Notes under the pieces: model-generated
Database searches by the model: none
Told to the model about the DNA's origin: nothing
Seen by the model: the letters and a program-made list of their open reading frames with translations, nothing else
Made by a program: the position numbers and the translations under genes
Assembly: GCA_021299095.1 (NCBI GenBank)
Contig: JAJTFW010000005.1
Location: forward strand, 1 to 60,459
Source of the DNA: Sphingobacteriales bacterium
Lineage (GTDB): Bacteria; Bacteroidota; Bacteroidia; AKYH767-A; OLB10
Length of the DNA: 60,459 bases
Direction of reading: 5' to 3'
In this document: positions 50,267 to 59,048 of the stretch, piece after piece
How the letters are laid out: the number at the start of each line of letters is the position of its first letter
Position numbering within the stretch: the first letter of the stretch is position 1

Positions 50267-52606
50267 TTAGAACGGATATCCAATCCCGAAATTGAAGGTG
50301 ATGTCGCGAAGCGATTGGTCGGCCAAAACCCAGCGGTTGCCCAGCGGCATGGCCGGGTCGACAGCCCGTATGGCTCCGTCCATGCGAATGATGAAAAAGG
50401 TCAAATCAAGCCTTAATCCTAAGCCGGTTCCCACCGCAACCTGTTCGGCGAAGGTGTTCCAACGGAAAAGGCCATCCTCCCTTCCCTCGGATTCGCGGAT
50501 GAGCCAAATGTTTCCGGCATCGCAAAACCAGGCGGCTTTCAGTTTGCGAAGCAGGTTGAACCTCCATTCGACATTGGCCGTGAGTTTCATTTCACCGAAG
50601 CGTTCGTAATAATCTTCTTTCAGGTTCGATCCCGGGCCCAACTGTCTGGTTCTCCAGGCGCGCATTTCGTTCGGCCCACCGGCAAAAAAACTCTTTTCAA
50701 ATGGCAGGATTTTATTATTGCCGTAGGCGAGTCCTATGCCTGAAGCAAAACGGAATACCCACAGGTTGTCATTTTTCCACACCGGTTTGTACCATCGCAA
50801 ATCGATGTCGGGCCGGAAGTATTGTGCGAAAGGAACGTTAAATAGTTTGACTGGGCCGTCGACCTCCGAATTGTTGCCGGCAATTCGATTGAGCAGATAC
50901 AGGCTGTTACCGGCAAATTCTATGTTGATTCTGAAATAAACATACTCCTGCCTTGTGTTCAATTCTTGGTTATTGAACAGGTAACTTACGCGTCCGTCCG
51001 CAATGAACTGGTCCGAGTAACCAAGCCTGATAGAGGGGTCCTGTAAATCGTCCAGCTGCTTGTCGAATGCGGGATCAAGTTCAACGTTCAGGTAGTTGAT
51101 TTCAGCTGGGTAGAAATAAAATCGGTTGTATCGCGTGGTTTTTTGGGTGTAGTAGTACGAGATGTTCGCCAGTTGTCGGAAATACTCCGGACGGTTTTGG
51201 GTGTTGAATCCAGCCGTAATGGATGTAGTCGGATTGCTGACGCGATGCGGATCCCTAAGGCGGAAAGGCCAGAGGGTTCGGGGAAAGTTGATGCTGATCT
51301 CCGGTCCGATTTCGTACGCGTTGAAGAATCCAAGCTGCCGCGTACTTTGGTAGGTTGTGTCACCGAAGTTTTGCTGTATTTCCAATCCTCCCTTGATCTT
51401 GATGTTGAGGGATTCGGCTCCCCTAAAAACGTTTTTGTTCCGGTAAACCAGGTTTCCGGCAATTCCGAAGTTGCCTCCGTTGTTGGTCGCTTCGCTTTCA
51501 ATCTGGTAGCCTTGCCTCAACTGCGGACTCAGGTTAATCACGCAGCGCAACAGTGTTCGCCCGGCTGAATCCAAACCGTTCATGGGTTCGAGCCGGATGT
51601 TTACAAACCTGAAAATGCCAAGGTCGCTCAGTCGCCTATAGGTGAGTTGTACATCTTCCTGGTTGTATAGTTCACCGGGATGAATAAAGATGTGGTCTGC
51701 AAGGTGTTTTGGATGGTATCTGTCCTCGACTTTTCCGGAGCGCACGAACTGAATACCACGCGCTTCAACAGTATCCTTCGCCGCAGTATCCTGAATGACC
51801 AGTGGGTCATAGTCCAGCTCAATCAGAATCTCTTTGAAAACGGAGGTCTTATGTACCGGAGGAGTGGTGTCCCGCTTCATCCCCTCGCGGACCACTTCCA
51901 CAGGCCTTGAAATTGAGAGTTCGATATCGACCAGCTCACCGGGCAAATTGGAGTCAACCTGAAATGTTATGTATACCGGTGTGAACTGAAAATACCCTGA
52001 GTTTTTCAGCACATTACTGAGCCTGTCACGCTCTTTTTGAAGTTGTGTGCTCGAGTAGGTTTGTCCGATTTTAACTCCGCGATTCAGGCTGTCAGCAGCA
52101 AGAATTGGATTTAAGGTGGTGTCACTACTTAAATAGCGCACGGAACGATACCGGTATTCAGCCCCGCTGTTGATCGAATAGCTTACGCGCGCTTTCTTTT
52201 TTCTGACGAGTGTTGTGTCCTGAACAATGGCGTCAAAATGCCCACTGTTGATCATGAACTGAAGGAGTTGCTCACGCGAGGTTTCAGTCAGTCGTTTGTC
52301 AACAAGTACCGGTGCCTCGCCAACGGCTGTTTTTAGCCATTGTTTGGTTTTGGTGCTCTTTCCCCGGTCTGCCATGGAGTAGACGCCCAGGTGAAACCGG
52401 AACATCCCCAGGATTTTCCGGTTAGGCTGTTGCTTGATTATTGGGTAGAGACTTTCCTTGAATTCGGCCCGGTCGCACTTAATGGTATTTTTGTCCAATA
52501 AGTACGCCCCCTCCGGAATCGAGCGTTGAATCTGGCATCCGCCTGCTGCAAAAGCAGTCAGCCAAAGCAGAAGCAAGCGTCCGGTATTCCGCTCAAATCG
52601 GGTCAT
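50267..52606 (-). CDS. BamA/TamA-family outer-membrane lipoprotein (TamL-like)
   Basis: A 779-residue Omp85-superfamily protein. The signal ends in a lipobox (AFAAGGCQIQRS, cysteine near 24), so it is a lipoprotein, a form seen in Bacteroidota TamL. POTRA-like repeats occupy ~30-400 (GVKIGQTYSSTQLQKERDRL, IFIHPGELYNQEDVQLTYRR). The C-terminal half is a 16-strand-type barrel with RTRQLGPGSNLK and FFAGGPNEMRAWR, the latter holding the conserved (V/I)RG-like loop position as MRAWR. It ends DITFNFGIGYPF, a terminal phenylalanine recognised by the Bam machinery. The role is probably insertion or transport of outer-membrane proteins; the partner TamB is not in the window. Confidence 0.87.
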   Translation of the reverse strand: MTRFERNTGRLLLLWLTAFAAGGCQIQRSIPEGAYLLDKNTIKCDRAEFKESLYPIIKQQPNRKILGMFRFHLGVYSMADRGKSTKTKQWLKTAVGEAPVLVDKRLTETSREQLLQFMINSGHFDAIVQDTTLVRKKKARVSYSINSGAEYRYRSVRYLSSDTTLNPILAADSLNRGVKIGQTYSSTQLQKERDRLSNVLKNSGYFQFTPVYITFQVDSNLPGELVDIELSISRPVEVVREGMKRDTTPPVHKTSVFKEILIELDYDPLVIQDTAAKDTVEARGIQFVRSGKVEDRYHPKHLADHIFIHPGELYNQEDVQLTYRRLSDLGIFRFVNIRLEPMNGLDSAGRTLLRCVINLSPQLRQGYQIESEATNNGGNFGIAGNLVYRNKNVFRGAESLNIKIKGGLEIQQNFGDTTYQSTRQLGFFNAYEIGPEISINFPRTLWPFRLRDPHRVSNPTTSITAGFNTQNRPEYFRQLANISYYYTQKTTRYNRFYFYPAEINYLNVELDPAFDKQLDDLQDPSIRLGYSDQFIADGRVSYLFNNQELNTRQEYVYFRINIEFAGNSLYLLNRIAGNNSEVDGPVKLFNVPFAQYFRPDIDLRWYKPVWKNDNLWVFRFASGIGLAYGNNKILPFEKSFFAGGPNEMRAWRTRQLGPGSNLKEDYYERFGEMKLTANVEWRFNLLRKLKAAWFCDAGNIWLIRESEGREDGLFRWNTFAEQVAVGTGLGLRLDLTFFIIRMDGAIRAVDPAMPLGNRWVLADQSLRDITFNFGIGYPF

Positions 52607-52650
52607 GGCGTATGCGGTAAAAGTAAACCTTTGCGAACTACATTCTACTG

Positions 52651-53430
52651 ATGCTTTCCAAAGCCGATATCAAACGTATCCGTTCGCTGCACCAGCGTAA
52701 GTTCAGGGATTTGGAGGGTATGTTCATTGCCGAAGGTCCAAAGCTGGTCGATGAGTTGTTGCGAACCCACCTCAGCGAGATTTGGATTTACCACACCAGC
52801 GAATGGCATCCGCCAGCGATTCAACGGGTTGATGTGCACCTAGTGGAAGTAACGGATAAGGAGCTTGAGCAGATTTCTGCTTTCGATACGGCAAACCGTG
52901 TATTGGCTGTTTCTGCAATACCAACGGCATCTTCCTACGTTGTAGCACCGGTAAACGGGCTTCACTTGCTGTTGGATCGCATCAGTGACCCGGGAAATTT
53001 GGGTACTATGATCCGAATCGCCGATTGGTTTGGGATCGATACGATATTCTGCTCGCTCGATACGGTTGAACTATACAATCCCAAAGTCCTACAGGCCACC
53101 ATGGGTAGTGCATTCAGGGTAAACGTTCGATACGTGTCTCTGCCCGAATTGCTGATGAAAAACAGCCAAGAAGCATCCTTGCCCGTTTTTGCAGCAGCGC
53201 TGGGTGGCGATAATCTTTACGACCACCAACTTGCACAGGATGCACTCCTGATCCTGGGGAATGAAAGTCGTGGCCTCAGTCCTTTGTTGTTGCCTTTCGT
53301 GTCTGCAAGCCTCAGTATTCCCGCCTACCAGGCAGGTTCAAGAAAAGGTCATGCGGAATCCTTGAATGTGGCAGTTGCCACAGGTGTTTTGTGCGCCGAA
53401 TTCAAGCGGAGGTTTGGAAAACCAGCTTAA
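52651..53430 (+). CDS. SpoU/TrmH-family RNA 2'-O-methyltransferase
   Basis: A 259-residue knotted (SPOUT) methyltransferase. The N-terminal substrate-binding domain has IRSLHQRKFRDLEGMFIAEG. SpoU motif 1 is LLLDRISDPGNLGTMIRIAD, motif 2 LILGNESRGLSPLLL and motif 3 AESLNVAVATGVL. It probably methylates a ribose in 23S rRNA or tRNA; the site cannot be assigned. A near-consensus AACCTTTG lies 17 bases before the ATG, overlapping the minus-strand promoter region of the Omp85-like gene. The 3' end overlaps apaG by four bases, tail to tail. Confidence 0.9.
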   Translation: MLSKADIKRIRSLHQRKFRDLEGMFIAEGPKLVDELLRTHLSEIWIYHTSEWHPPAIQRVDVHLVEVTDKELEQISAFDTANRVLAVSAIPTASSYVVAPVNGLHLLLDRISDPGNLGTMIRIADWFGIDTIFCSLDTVELYNPKVLQATMGSAFRVNVRYVSLPELLMKNSQEASLPVFAAALGGDNLYDHQLAQDALLILGNESRGLSPLLLPFVSASLSIPAYQAGSRKGHAESLNVAVATGVLCAEFKRRFGKPA

Positions 53431-53819
53431 TTGAGTTTGGTGGGTACCACCATTTTGAATTCGGGAATCTTCACGAAGAACAGTTTCTTATCATGCTGCC
53501 TCTCCATCAAGTAGGTTCCGAACATTTTACCGATTTCGGTATTCAGGTTACAACCGGATACATAACGGTAGGTCTCCCCGGGCGCGATGAAGGGTTGTTC
53601 TCCGACAACGCCTTCGCCTTCCACCTCGCGGCGTGATCCGTCTGAATCGATGATGTACCACTGGCGACGGCGCAGGCGGATCGCCTGTTCACTTCCATTA
53701 CGGATGGTGATTCTGTATGCGAAAACGTAGTGCCCTTGGGACGGATTGCTATGGGTGGGCTGGTAGAACGTTTCTACGCTAACCCGTATTCCTGCAGTGA
53801 TTTCTGTGAAAATGCCCAT
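53427..53819 (-). CDS. apaG: ApaG domain protein
   Basis: A 130-residue fibronectin-like beta protein of the ApaG/Co2+-Mg2+ efflux-associated family. Typical segments: SVETFYQPTHSNPSQGHYVF, AYRITIRNGSEQAIRLRRRQW, IDSDGSRREVEGEGVVGEQP and GETYRYVSGCNLNTEIGKMF. The role is unclear; in enterobacteria it neighbours ApaH. TAGTTTTG (53837-53830) lies ten bases before the start. Confidence 0.93.
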   Translation of the reverse strand: MGIFTEITAGIRVSVETFYQPTHSNPSQGHYVFAYRITIRNGSEQAIRLRRRQWYIIDSDGSRREVEGEGVVGEQPFIAPGETYRYVSGCNLNTEIGKMFGTYLMERQHDKKLFFVKIPEFKMVVPTKLN

Positions 53820-53923
53820 GGTTCGTGACCAAAACTATGAATCGGGATCACCGGTTCCGGGATTTTTTGACCAATCGGCAACTTGGGGTGGTGAAGGGTG
53901 GATAAATCAGCGGAAAAACCAGA

Positions 53924-55207
53924 CTAAAAACCCCCGGCGTTGCGCCTGACATGTCCAACGAGGCGTGTATATCGTGCGCCTGGAGGTGTCCAGAAGACAA
54001 AGATGTCGTATCGGTTGCGGGTCTCGTAATGGCTTCCTTCAGTCTCGAGGGTGCTGATGGTGCCATCCGGTGCGAGAGTTACATAACGGTAGTCGTAATA
54101 CCCTTGTTTAATCAGTAGACTCTGCGTGAACCGAACACTATCGGCCTCGAAAGCAAGTCGTGTTTCGGCCTCGGTGCGGTAATCCCGGAATCCTCCGTAG
54201 AGGTAAACTGGATGAGAAAAAAACAAGTCACTGGTTTTGAAAAGGAATTCTACGCGGGTGTAATCCCCTTCCAGATGTGGATCCCGGCCTTCATAGGTCA
54301 GCACGGCAAACCGTCCGTTCAAATCATCCCGAGCACTGTGCCGTTGGCTGGCGGTACGGGTATCGGGTTTTAGGTAGGCCACAGCGGGATGATATCCATC
54401 GCTTGGCTCGAATCGGGCAATCGATCCCGTCAGAAACCGGCTTGTGCGTAGATCCAGGGGACGGAATTCGCTGCCACCTTCAAATACATTGCCCTCATCA
54501 AGGTCGAAGTCCAACAATTTGCCATTGGCCGTTAGCGGCTTGAGGGTTTTGATGGAGCGACTGGCATCTCCGTTCTGGACAAGTTCTACCCGTATTTCAC
54601 TGTAGGGCTGTGCAATGTTCAGTGTGCCGAGCCCGACTTTGAAATCAATTTCCTGATGTGAGTTCCGCCACTCGATTCGTGTTGCTCGATGGGCATTTGC
54701 GTCGATTTCTACCAGAGGTTCTACAACACGGAATCTGCGGCTGAGCAACAGATCTTCTTCGTTGCGGACATCGTACACGACCAACAAATAGTTGCCGGAA
54801 AGTGATGGGTTAATCTGCTCGTTGGGAAGTTTGAGAGAATAATGCCAGTATCCTGTAATGGTATTTAGCGAATGCCTGATTTCGGTAATGCGGTCGGTTG
54901 TGAAGCCACTCAGGTATTCGTATTCACTGATGGTTGAGGGACGCCAGTCCGGATCGCAGTGGATGATTTTGTACGCGAGCTCTCTTGAATCGTCCTCCAA
55001 TAGGTCAAAGCGGAGAACAAGTCGTTCGTTCGATCCGAGCCGGTAGATGGGTTCGCCCTGTGGTTCATTTTCCGGCTCGAGCAGTGGTGTGTGAAGTACT
55101 TGCTCGTAAACACGATCATCAAACCGGAGGGTGTCGCCGCAATACGATTGGTGAGACGTGCAACCAACGATGAGAACGATAAAAAAGAGCTGGCGCAGCG
55201 ATTTCAT
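53924..55207 (-). CDS. Type IX secretion system plug protein (DUF5103)
   Basis: A 427-residue exported beta-rich protein. The signal peptide is LRQLFFIVLIVGCTSHQSYC, with a possible lipobox at the first cysteine. The first domain has PIYRLGSNERLVLRFDLLED, YKIIHCDPDWRPSTISEYEY and YWHYSLKLPNEQINPSLSGN. The second has a predicted beta barrel-like region ending FVFWTPPGARYTRLVGHVRR. These are the DUF5103 features now linked to the plug that closes the SprA translocon of the type IX system. That matches the type IX-sorted protein at 3.8-8.4 kb; other T9SS components are not in the window. The stop-start overlap with the ABC-F gene is four bases. Confidence 0.88.
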   Translation of the reverse strand: MKSLRQLFFIVLIVGCTSHQSYCGDTLRFDDRVYEQVLHTPLLEPENEPQGEPIYRLGSNERLVLRFDLLEDDSRELAYKIIHCDPDWRPSTISEYEYLSGFTTDRITEIRHSLNTITGYWHYSLKLPNEQINPSLSGNYLLVVYDVRNEEDLLLSRRFRVVEPLVEIDANAHRATRIEWRNSHQEIDFKVGLGTLNIAQPYSEIRVELVQNGDASRSIKTLKPLTANGKLLDFDLDEGNVFEGGSEFRPLDLRTSRFLTGSIARFEPSDGYHPAVAYLKPDTRTASQRHSARDDLNGRFAVLTYEGRDPHLEGDYTRVEFLFKTSDLFFSHPVYLYGGFRDYRTEAETRLAFEADSVRFTQSLLIKQGYYDYRYVTLAPDGTISTLETEGSHYETRNRYDIFVFWTPPGARYTRLVGHVRRNAGGF

Positions 55208-57126
55208 GTTCCAAGTTCAATCAGCCGGCCATAGGCGCTCTCCCACTCAGACTCCAACGATTTGAGGCGTTTGTCGCAAGCATCGAAGGCTTGCTGGGCT
55301 TCCATGAATGCCTGTTTGTTTTTGTAAAGTTCCGGGTCACTTAACTTCTGGCTTAGACCTTCGTGCTCGTTCCGGATGGGCTCCAGCTGTTTGTCAAGCT
55401 TGGCCAGCTGTTGTTCGATGCGTTGCTTTTCTTTTTTTTGTAGCTCATTCCCCGGCTTTACGGCTTTTGCTTCGTTTTTGGTCTTAATCTCAGGGGCTGG
55501 TTGTTTTACCTGAGCGGCCGGTTTCGGTGCGGCTACTGGTTTCTTGCTCAGTTCATACTCATCGTATGTGCCGGGATATTCCTTAAGCTCATGGTCCTGT
55601 ATGTGCCAGATCTTGTTGGCGATACGTGACAGGAAGTATCGGTCGTGCGATACCACAATATAGGTGCCCTCGTAACGATTTAAAACTTCCACCAGTACAT
55701 TCACACTTTGGATGTCAAGGTGGTTCGTTGGCTCGTCCAGCAGCAGGAAGTTCGCCTTGGCAAGAATGGTCTTGGCTAGAGCCACCCTTGCGCGCTCTCC
55801 ACCAGAAAGCACTTTTATTTTTTTGAAGACATCGTCTCCCTGAAGCAAAAAGGCACCAAGGATGGAACGTAGGGTTGTGTCACTTTCGTCAGGTGCTGCA
55901 GAGCGGAGTTCTTCCAGGCAGTCGTTGTCGACGTGAAGGCTTTCAAGCTGGTGCTGTGCGTAAAACGCCGGTATGACGTTGTGGGTCGGTTCAGCATCGC
56001 CTTCAAAGGGCTCGCTGCCTGTAATCATCCGCAGCAGGGTTGATTTCCCTTTTCCATTTGCACCGATGAAGGCGATTTTGTCTCCGCGTACGACCTCGGC
56101 TTGGGTATTGCGGAAAATCAAATTTGATCCGTACGCTTTTTCGCTGACATCGAGTTTGCTAATGATGCGGCCAGGTTGGCGGTCAACAGCAAATCGGATT
56201 TTGATGGCTGCGGATGGATCATCTACAGCGTCTACACGTTCAAGCCGGTCAAGTGCCTTTATACGCGACTGAACAGCGGTGGCTTTCGTTGCTTTGGCCC
56301 TAAAGCGCTCGATGAATCGCTCCTGTTCGCGGATGTATTTTTCCTGGTTCTTAAAAGCGTTCTGCTGGATAATTCTGCGCTCTTCTTTTTCAAGAAGGTA
56401 ATCGCTGTAATTTCCTTTGTAGAGGGTTAATTGGCTGTATTCGATTTCCGCAATACGGTTCACGGTTTTGTCGAGGAAGAACCGGTCGTGCGATACGATG
56501 ATTACCGCACCCTCGTATTCCTGCAAATATTGTTCCAGCCACTGGATAGACGGCAAGTCAAGGTGGTTGGTCGGCTCGTCTAATAGCAATAGATCAGGTT
56601 GTTGAAGAAGGGTCTTGGCCAGCATGACCCGCATGCGCCATCCTCCTGAAAACTGGCTCAATGGTCGGTTCAGGTCATTGGTAGAAAACCCAAGCCCCTC
56701 AAGAATAGCTTCGGCTTTAGATTGCAATTGATAGCCATCAAGGGCTTCATATTCGGTCTGAAGACGATGTAGACGTTCAAGCACATTGTCGCTCTGATCG
56801 TATTCGAGTTGCAGTAGTACCTCTGCGATTTGGTGGTGGACAACGTTTGCTCGCTCAAACGCTTCCATGGCCACTTCCAAAATGCTGCTTTCAGAAAGGT
56901 AACTGAGCAGGTCCTGATTGAGGAATCCGATTACAAGGCCGTTACGACGCGAAATTTCGCCAGCACTTGGACTGTAATCGCCGCTGATGATGCGCAGGAG
57001 CGTCGATTTTCCTGTCCCGTTCGCCCCGATAAGTCCGGTTTTGTCTTTTGGGCGGATATGCCAACTGAGGTCGCTGTAAAGAACACGGGCGCCGAATTCG
57101 AAAGTAATATCTTGAAGTACAAACAC
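55204..57126 (-). CDS. ABC-F family ATPase
   Basis: A 640-residue soluble protein with two ABC domains and no membrane segment. Domain 1: Walker A GANGTGKSTLLRII, signature FSGGWRMRVMLAKTLL and LLLLDEPTNHLDLPSI. Domain 2: GANGKGKSTLLRMI, LSGGERARVALAKTIL and LLLDEPTNHLDIQSV. The linker between them (LEKEERRIIQQNAFKNQEKY) is the ABC-F arm that reaches the ribosome. A Lys/Glu-rich extension and coiled coil close the protein (EKQRIEQQLAKLDKQL), as in Uup/YheS-like members. It acts in translation; the particular role is not clear. The start is GTG 57126. Confidence 0.93.
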   Translation of the reverse strand: MFVLQDITFEFGARVLYSDLSWHIRPKDKTGLIGANGTGKSTLLRIISGDYSPSAGEISRRNGLVIGFLNQDLLSYLSESSILEVAMEAFERANVVHHQIAEVLLQLEYDQSDNVLERLHRLQTEYEALDGYQLQSKAEAILEGLGFSTNDLNRPLSQFSGGWRMRVMLAKTLLQQPDLLLLDEPTNHLDLPSIQWLEQYLQEYEGAVIIVSHDRFFLDKTVNRIAEIEYSQLTLYKGNYSDYLLEKEERRIIQQNAFKNQEKYIREQERFIERFRAKATKATAVQSRIKALDRLERVDAVDDPSAAIKIRFAVDRQPGRIISKLDVSEKAYGSNLIFRNTQAEVVRGDKIAFIGANGKGKSTLLRMITGSEPFEGDAEPTHNVIPAFYAQHQLESLHVDNDCLEELRSAAPDESDTTLRSILGAFLLQGDDVFKKIKVLSGGERARVALAKTILAKANFLLLDEPTNHLDIQSVNVLVEVLNRYEGTYIVVSHDRYFLSRIANKIWHIQDHELKEYPGTYDEYELSKKPVAAPKPAAQVKQPAPEIKTKNEAKAVKPGNELQKKEKQRIEQQLAKLDKQLEPIRNEHEGLSQKLSDPELYKNKQAFMEAQQAFDACDKRLKSLESEWESAYGRLIELGT

Positions 57127-57128
57127 GA

Positions 57129-57890
57129 TTAATAGGGGATTAAACGACCACGGCCGCGGATATACGAAATTACGGTATCAGGTCTACCTGAGTAATATAC
57201 ATTGCCTGTATGTTCGATTTTCGCTTCGAGCAACTGTCGGGCACGGACATAGGTATCGTTGCTGCCGTTGTTGGTCAGAAATACATATTCACTGGTTAGA
57301 GCCGAGCAATCGATTCTTCCATAGCCCGTCTGGTAGTTGTATTGGCTTTGACATATTCCGGCCACCGTTAGATTGGCAGGACCGTTGTGTATGGCCAATG
57401 TCGCAGCATTTGAACAGTTGAGTAGGAGGTCGTAATCGCCCATGCTACTGTAGCTATCCAGGCTGAAATTGAATACCGAGATGGTGTCTTTGATCTTAAC
57501 ACGACCCACGGCATCTTCAATCCATAAGGCTGTGACCGAATCACAGTACACCTCCGCAGTAAACGTGTTTTTGAAGGATCGCACCCAATTACAGCGATTG
57601 TTGTTTCTTAAATACAATGTTCCGGCGTTTACACGTGTCTCGATGTCGCCCAGTAAATTCCCTCCTCCGGTAATTCGGACTTCTTGACGTTGGCTTCCGG
57701 GGTAAATTACGAGGTCAATATCGTCGCTCAAGTCAATGCGGTCAAACGGTGCTAGTGGTCGTACTTCGGTAACGACCGCACCGGTGCTCTGCAGGCACTC
57801 ACCCGCATCCTGGCATGCTGAAATGAGCCAGCAAATCACCAGGATTACAGTCCTCTTTGACCAGGTTAGAACGACTTTCCGATACCCCAT
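57129..57890 (-). CDS. GIN-domain (DUF2807) lipoprotein-like protein
   Basis: A 253-residue exported protein. The signal segment RTVILVICWLISACQDAG carries a plausible lipobox cysteine. The mature part is a right-handed beta-helix-like GIN domain: FDRIDLSDDIDLVIYPGSQ, VRITGGGNLLGDIETRVNAG, LYLRNNNRCNW. Such proteins are common on Bacteroidota surfaces and have no assigned reaction. The start overlaps the PagL-like gene by 25 bases and the stop is two bases before the ABC-F GTG. Confidence 0.85.
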   Translation of the reverse strand: MGYRKVVLTWSKRTVILVICWLISACQDAGECLQSTGAVVTEVRPLAPFDRIDLSDDIDLVIYPGSQRQEVRITGGGNLLGDIETRVNAGTLYLRNNNRCNWVRSFKNTFTAEVYCDSVTALWIEDAVGRVKIKDTISVFNFSLDSYSSMGDYDLLLNCSNAATLAIHNGPANLTVAGICQSQYNYQTGYGRIDCSALTSEYVFLTNNGSNDTYVRARQLLEAKIEHTGNVYYSGRPDTVISYIRGRGRLIPY

Positions 57891-58999
57891 TCGATGTAAT
57901 CCGCCTTCCCGAAGTGGCTTTTAAGGTTGATGCAGTAAAATAGTCCATTGGGCCGGTGATGCCTCAGCGAAAGGCGGTTGAACACGTCACCATCCGATTT
58001 TACACGGTTGTAAAGATACAGGCCAACCTGCAGATTCGCACTCCAGGGTCCCATTCGGAGCCCTGCTGACCCATATGTTCCGATGCGGATTGCATCGCTC
58101 TGATCATTGCTTTCGGAGTTGTTTTCACGTTGAACCTTGGTTGGTAGACTGCTGTCGTACATGAAACTGAGTCCGCAACCAAGCACACCTTTTTTACCAC
58201 GCAGATAAGTCCTTGAATAGTCGATTACCGCTATCGGGTAGGATTTACCCGATGGAGGGTATATCTCCTTGATTCCTGTTGCGAGGTACAGGTTGTTGTG
58301 AGAAAAATCAGCTGGCCCCTGCAGGGTGCGAGGAGAACTCAGCGTTCGACTAAAAATACGGGTGTACGAAATAGAGAGCGAGGGTACATTCAGCCCGAGG
58401 TTTGGGGTTCGGGCTGACCCATTAGAAAAATGCAGAAAGTGAATTCCGGTGTTCAGTGTGCTACTTTTTCCAATGTGAATGCCGCCGCTAATCCCGAACC
58501 CGACTACGCCATTGAGGTGAGAGCCTGCCGCAAGGTTCTTGTAGTTGTCCCGCACATCGAATGGACGTTCTATCCATCCGATTCCGAAACTGCCACGAGT
58601 TCGGATGGAGAACTTCGTTCCAGAGCTTAGTGGAAATTCCGTCGCCACCGAAATGGAATGACCGTCGCCAACCAGATCAGGGTTACCGAAAGAAGTGAGG
58701 CGGTAGGAAACACCCACGGAGGGAAAGCGGTATGCCTTGTGCCAAGATGCCGAACCACTGCAACGCCAGAGGTAGTCGATTTCGATTGAAGCGGAATGTG
58801 CATTTTGCAGGTATACCATACTGGGCCTGTGCGCCATTAGAAATCCGCCATAACATCGGAAGCTCAATTCGTTTATACGTTGGCTAAGTCGTGCGTCGGG
58901 TTGGTTGGCCTCAGGGTTTTCCTGGGCCTGGGCGGTCAGGCAAACACACGCGATAACAAGGCAGCTGGTCAGCTTTAGAAATGCCAGGGAATTTGCCAT
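57866..58999 (-). CDS. PagL-like lipid A deacylase (acyloxyacyl hydrolase family)
   Basis: A 377-residue outer-membrane beta-barrel candidate. Signal peptide FLKLTSCLVIACVCLTAQAQ. Alternating beta strands follow. The segment GIHFLHFSNGSARTPNLGLN carries the H-x-S-N signature of PagL, whose histidine and serine remove the 3-O acyl chain of lipid A. It is longer than PagL (about 150 residues in Proteobacteria) but in the range of the Bacteroidota acyloxyacyl hydrolase group. The C-terminus FGKADYIEWGIGKSF ends in phenylalanine. TACCTTTG (59011-59004) lies four bases before the ATG. Confidence 0.78.
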   Translation of the reverse strand: MANSLAFLKLTSCLVIACVCLTAQAQENPEANQPDARLSQRINELSFRCYGGFLMAHRPSMVYLQNAHSASIEIDYLWRCSGSASWHKAYRFPSVGVSYRLTSFGNPDLVGDGHSISVATEFPLSSGTKFSIRTRGSFGIGWIERPFDVRDNYKNLAAGSHLNGVVGFGISGGIHIGKSSTLNTGIHFLHFSNGSARTPNLGLNVPSLSISYTRIFSRTLSSPRTLQGPADFSHNNLYLATGIKEIYPPSGKSYPIAVIDYSRTYLRGKKGVLGCGLSFMYDSSLPTKVQRENNSESNDQSDAIRIGTYGSAGLRMGPWSANLQVGLYLYNRVKSDGDVFNRLSLRHHRPNGLFYCINLKSHFGKADYIEWGIGKSF

Positions 59000-59003
59000 G
59001 CAG

Positions 59004-59011
59004 CAAAGGTA
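59004..59011 (-). promoter_or_regulatory. -7 element TACCTTTG before the PagL-like gene
   Basis: Exact match, followed by CTGC and the ATG at 58999. It implies a leaderless or near-leaderless mRNA, and is divergent from the mazG element 25 bases away. Confidence 0.5.
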
Positions 59012-59036
59012 GTTCTCGGCGCAGGTACATCTTCTC

Positions 59037-59044
59037 TACTTTTG
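59037..59044 (+). promoter_or_regulatory. -7 element TACTTTTG before mazG
   Basis: Exact match, followed by GAGG and the ATG at 59049. GGAGG would look like a Shine-Dalgarno sequence but is too close to the ATG to act as one. Confidence 0.5.
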
Positions 59045-59048
59045 GAGG

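Noticed and set aside
59045-59048. Shine-Dalgarno sequence (GGAGG) for mazG
   Set aside because: It directly touches the ATG, too close for ribosome pairing, and part of it is the end of the -7 element.
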